The notes under the pieces are model-generated. The model was not told where the DNA came from. It made no database searches and saw only the letters and a list, made by a program, of their open reading frames with translations. The position numbers and the translations under genes are program-made. Source: Rhynochetos jubatus (Eukaryota > Chordata > Aves > Eurypygiformes > Rhynochetidae). From it: 64,000 nucleotides of DNA. The stretch lies in NCBI GenBank assembly GCA_027574665.1, contig CM050657.1, forward strand, positions 28,457,408 through 28,521,407, in the 5' to 3' direction. Shown here piece after piece: positions 61,801-64,000 of this stretch. The first letter of the stretch is position 1. The number at the start of each line of letters is the position of its first letter.

Positions 61801-64000
61801 CCTGTTGCTTTATTGGAGTGACCGCTTACAGCACTGAGGCAAGCGAGGAGAGCAGTTTCATCCATGATCCTTCCATGCACCAGTCCTTCCTTGTGCTTCA
61901 GAAGCTGGGCTGCCCTACCCAGCTCACATCCAGAGCATGTCCGTGAAGTCCCAGAGTCCATTCTTACGGCCTTTCTGAGACTTACAGAGGTGTTTAAAGT
62001 ACAGTGAGAGGTGAACGTAGCCGCTGCCTCTGCTGCACAAAGAGAACGCGCTGCTCTCCGTCCCCTCGCGCGCGGGAGCGATGGAAGTTGGACCCGGGCA
62101 CCTAGGTTGTCCACACCTCACCGTTTTCCTTGTGGGCCACATGTTTATGGTTGCATCATGACCGTGGTATTTCCATCGCTGCTGCACTCTAAGCAGCGGA
62201 AGACAGACCAGTTTCGTCTGGTCGTTGCCTTATTGCCTGCTTTCCCACTCCTATTTAATGATATCACTGTGCATTCCCTTCGTAGTGCAGGCTGCTGTAT
62301 CCGCAGTGAAGAAGCGTTGAGCGTACGTGGCCTCAGAGCTACGGCTGCTTCTGGTCAGGGTCAATTTAGGATGGAATTGGCAGAAGCAGCCAGAAAATGA
62401 AAAGTTGTCCTGTACTCGTTTTTTTTAAAGAAGGCCACGTATTTAGTAGCTTGACTAAATTATACTTGTGCATTCTGCATTTACCAAAAACCTTGCTGCT
62501 CATTTTGGGGTGAGGTGAGCTCAGCTATGAGGCCAGTGTCGTCTGCACAGCGAATGGCTTCGGTGATACATAAACCCAAGCAAGTAACAAGTGTGGAAGG
62601 GGCAGGGGAGTGTTCTGGTGGTCCTTCTGGATCCACCTGTAAAGAAATAGAATGTGGACTGCAAAGAACACGAACCAGTCGTGCAGCTTAACAGCCTGGC
62701 TGTGTTGGGAAGCGGGATTACAGATTTGCCTTTAGCTTAAGCTCCCGATTTGCACAGATCCCAGGGTGCTCTAGTGCTGTTCCTTGCTGCAGCCCTTAGC
62801 TACCTCCAGACCTGTGGCTGTCCTTGGGAAGGGCAGCGGGAATTAGTACTGATTCCTTCCACAACAGCTGTACAACTGTTTGCCCTGAAGTACCACAGAC
62901 ACCAAGAGTTTAGGGGGTGCTTGAGACCTGTCGTTCTCATTATACAATCCACATGCTGCTGTCCGGTGTCATGGCATGGGACACGCGTGCTGGGCAGTGA
63001 CAAGCTGGCGTTCACGTTCCAGTTCCTTGCAGGTGACTTAGGTGCTGCCCCCTTTGCCGTGGCAGCTGTTTGCTGAAATTCTAACGCTTTTCCCAAGTAT
63101 TTAGTCCTAGCATCTCTCAGACGAGACTCTAGACTAGCTGAATTAGTTCACTGGTTAACAATGGGAATACCTTTTTTGGTAACTTTCTGCAAGGCCTCAT
63201 GCATTTAGGTAAGGATATTCTTTTATTATGTGTGTTGAGAGTGGGGGTTTCTGTTTTGTGAAATAAATCAAGCTGGCTTACCTGACGTGCTAGGTGGAGA
63301 ACACTCTGGTGTGCACTTCTGGTGCTGCTTAGAGTAGGACCTAGGCCCAGTGAGGATTGTATCAGGTCGCAGAGTTTGCTAAGCTCCTACACCCTGGTCA
63401 ACCGCAACTGGTGGTTGTGATATTTCAGCCTGGTTCTTGCTTGTTTCCAGGCCAGGCCACAGCATTCTCCCAGCTGCCTCAGCACCAATCCTCTGCCTCC
63501 CACACGTACCCATGGTAAAGGTCTTCCCACCCAGGTTCTCTCTGTCTCTAATTTCCTGGCCCGGAGCACACAGGGCTTCAGTGCAAGGTACAAATACCTC
63601 CTGCTGGCACTGGGAAAACAAGAAACTGAAACGAGATTTCAGGCCCTTGAACAGTGTGTTTACACAGCATGGGTGTGGAACACCAGTGCCTCCTTACCGC
63701 AGGCACTGGGAACACCCAGTACCGGCTTTGTGGGAAGGTGCCCCTGGCGTTGGCACCTGCTGTCAACTGTGGCGCAGCAGCTGCTTATTGCAAAGCTGGT
63801 GTATATCCTGTAGTTGCAGCAACGTCAAAAGCTCTACCTTTTCTTCGTCTGCCTAGACAGAAAAGAAATTGAAAGAGCAACACTTCAAGGATGTTCGTGC
63901 CTTCTCCTTGAAGCTTTTAGTCACTTCTTCCTGGAGAGAGCCACCTCTCTTTGGTCTGTGTGTGGTCCTTAGGCTCCTAGCCCTGTCTGAATTACATCTA
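58843..64000 (+). other. MFF: MFF intron, continuing past the right edge
   Basis: The next expected segment (PVLRGG onward), the coiled coil and the tail anchor were not found on either strand up to the edge. No repeat family was recognised. Open frames at 59.4, 60.4, 62.0 and 63.4 kb have no recognisable domain. Confidence 0.6.

Overview
This window is vertebrate nuclear DNA, almost certainly from a bird and probably from a neoavian lineage. It contains several CR1 (chicken repeat 1) LINE 3' ends and avian-type endogenous retrovirus solo LTRs. Its small exons sit in compact, AT-rich introns. No bacterial-style gene organisation is present.

From the left edge to about 41.8 kb lies the 3' four fifths of COL4A3, the alpha-3 chain of basement-membrane type IV collagen, on the + strand. 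I resolved 40 consecutive coding exons (987 to 39171). Every splice phase joins, and the total is 4332 nt, or 1443 residues plus a stop. The chain is Gly-X-Y repeats with about twenty interruptions, followed by a complete C-terminal NC1 domain encoded by the last five exons. If the 52-exon human structure holds, these are exons 13 to 52, and the promoter and 5' exons lie upstream of the window. The 3' UTR is probably alternatively polyadenylated.

From 39.2 to about 43.8 kb comes the 3' UTR and intergenic DNA. From about 44.0 to 45.6 kb there is a strong CpG island, the promoter of the next gene, MFF (mitochondrial fission factor), also on the + strand. MFF has an untranslated first exon ending at 44983. 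Its coding exons are at 48567-48784, 49583-49755, 51089-51177, 55076-55150 (an in-frame cassette exon) and 58684-58842. The exons for the C-terminal coiled coil and membrane anchor lie beyond the right edge. COL4A3 followed by MFF in the same orientation matches the order known from mammals and supports both calls.

The two genes are functionally unrelated: COL4A3 builds extracellular basement membrane, and MFF recruits DRP1 to mitochondria and peroxisomes. No wholly new system was found. The most notable points are two inferred GC-AG introns (one with textbook consensus in COL4A3; one weaker in MFF with an open 35-codon read-through), a splice-dependent residue next to an AMPK site in MFF, a perfect CLEAR/E-box palindrome in the MFF promoter island, divergence of the Goodpasture-epitope segment of the collagen NC1, and a solo LTR with intact 5-bp target duplications.
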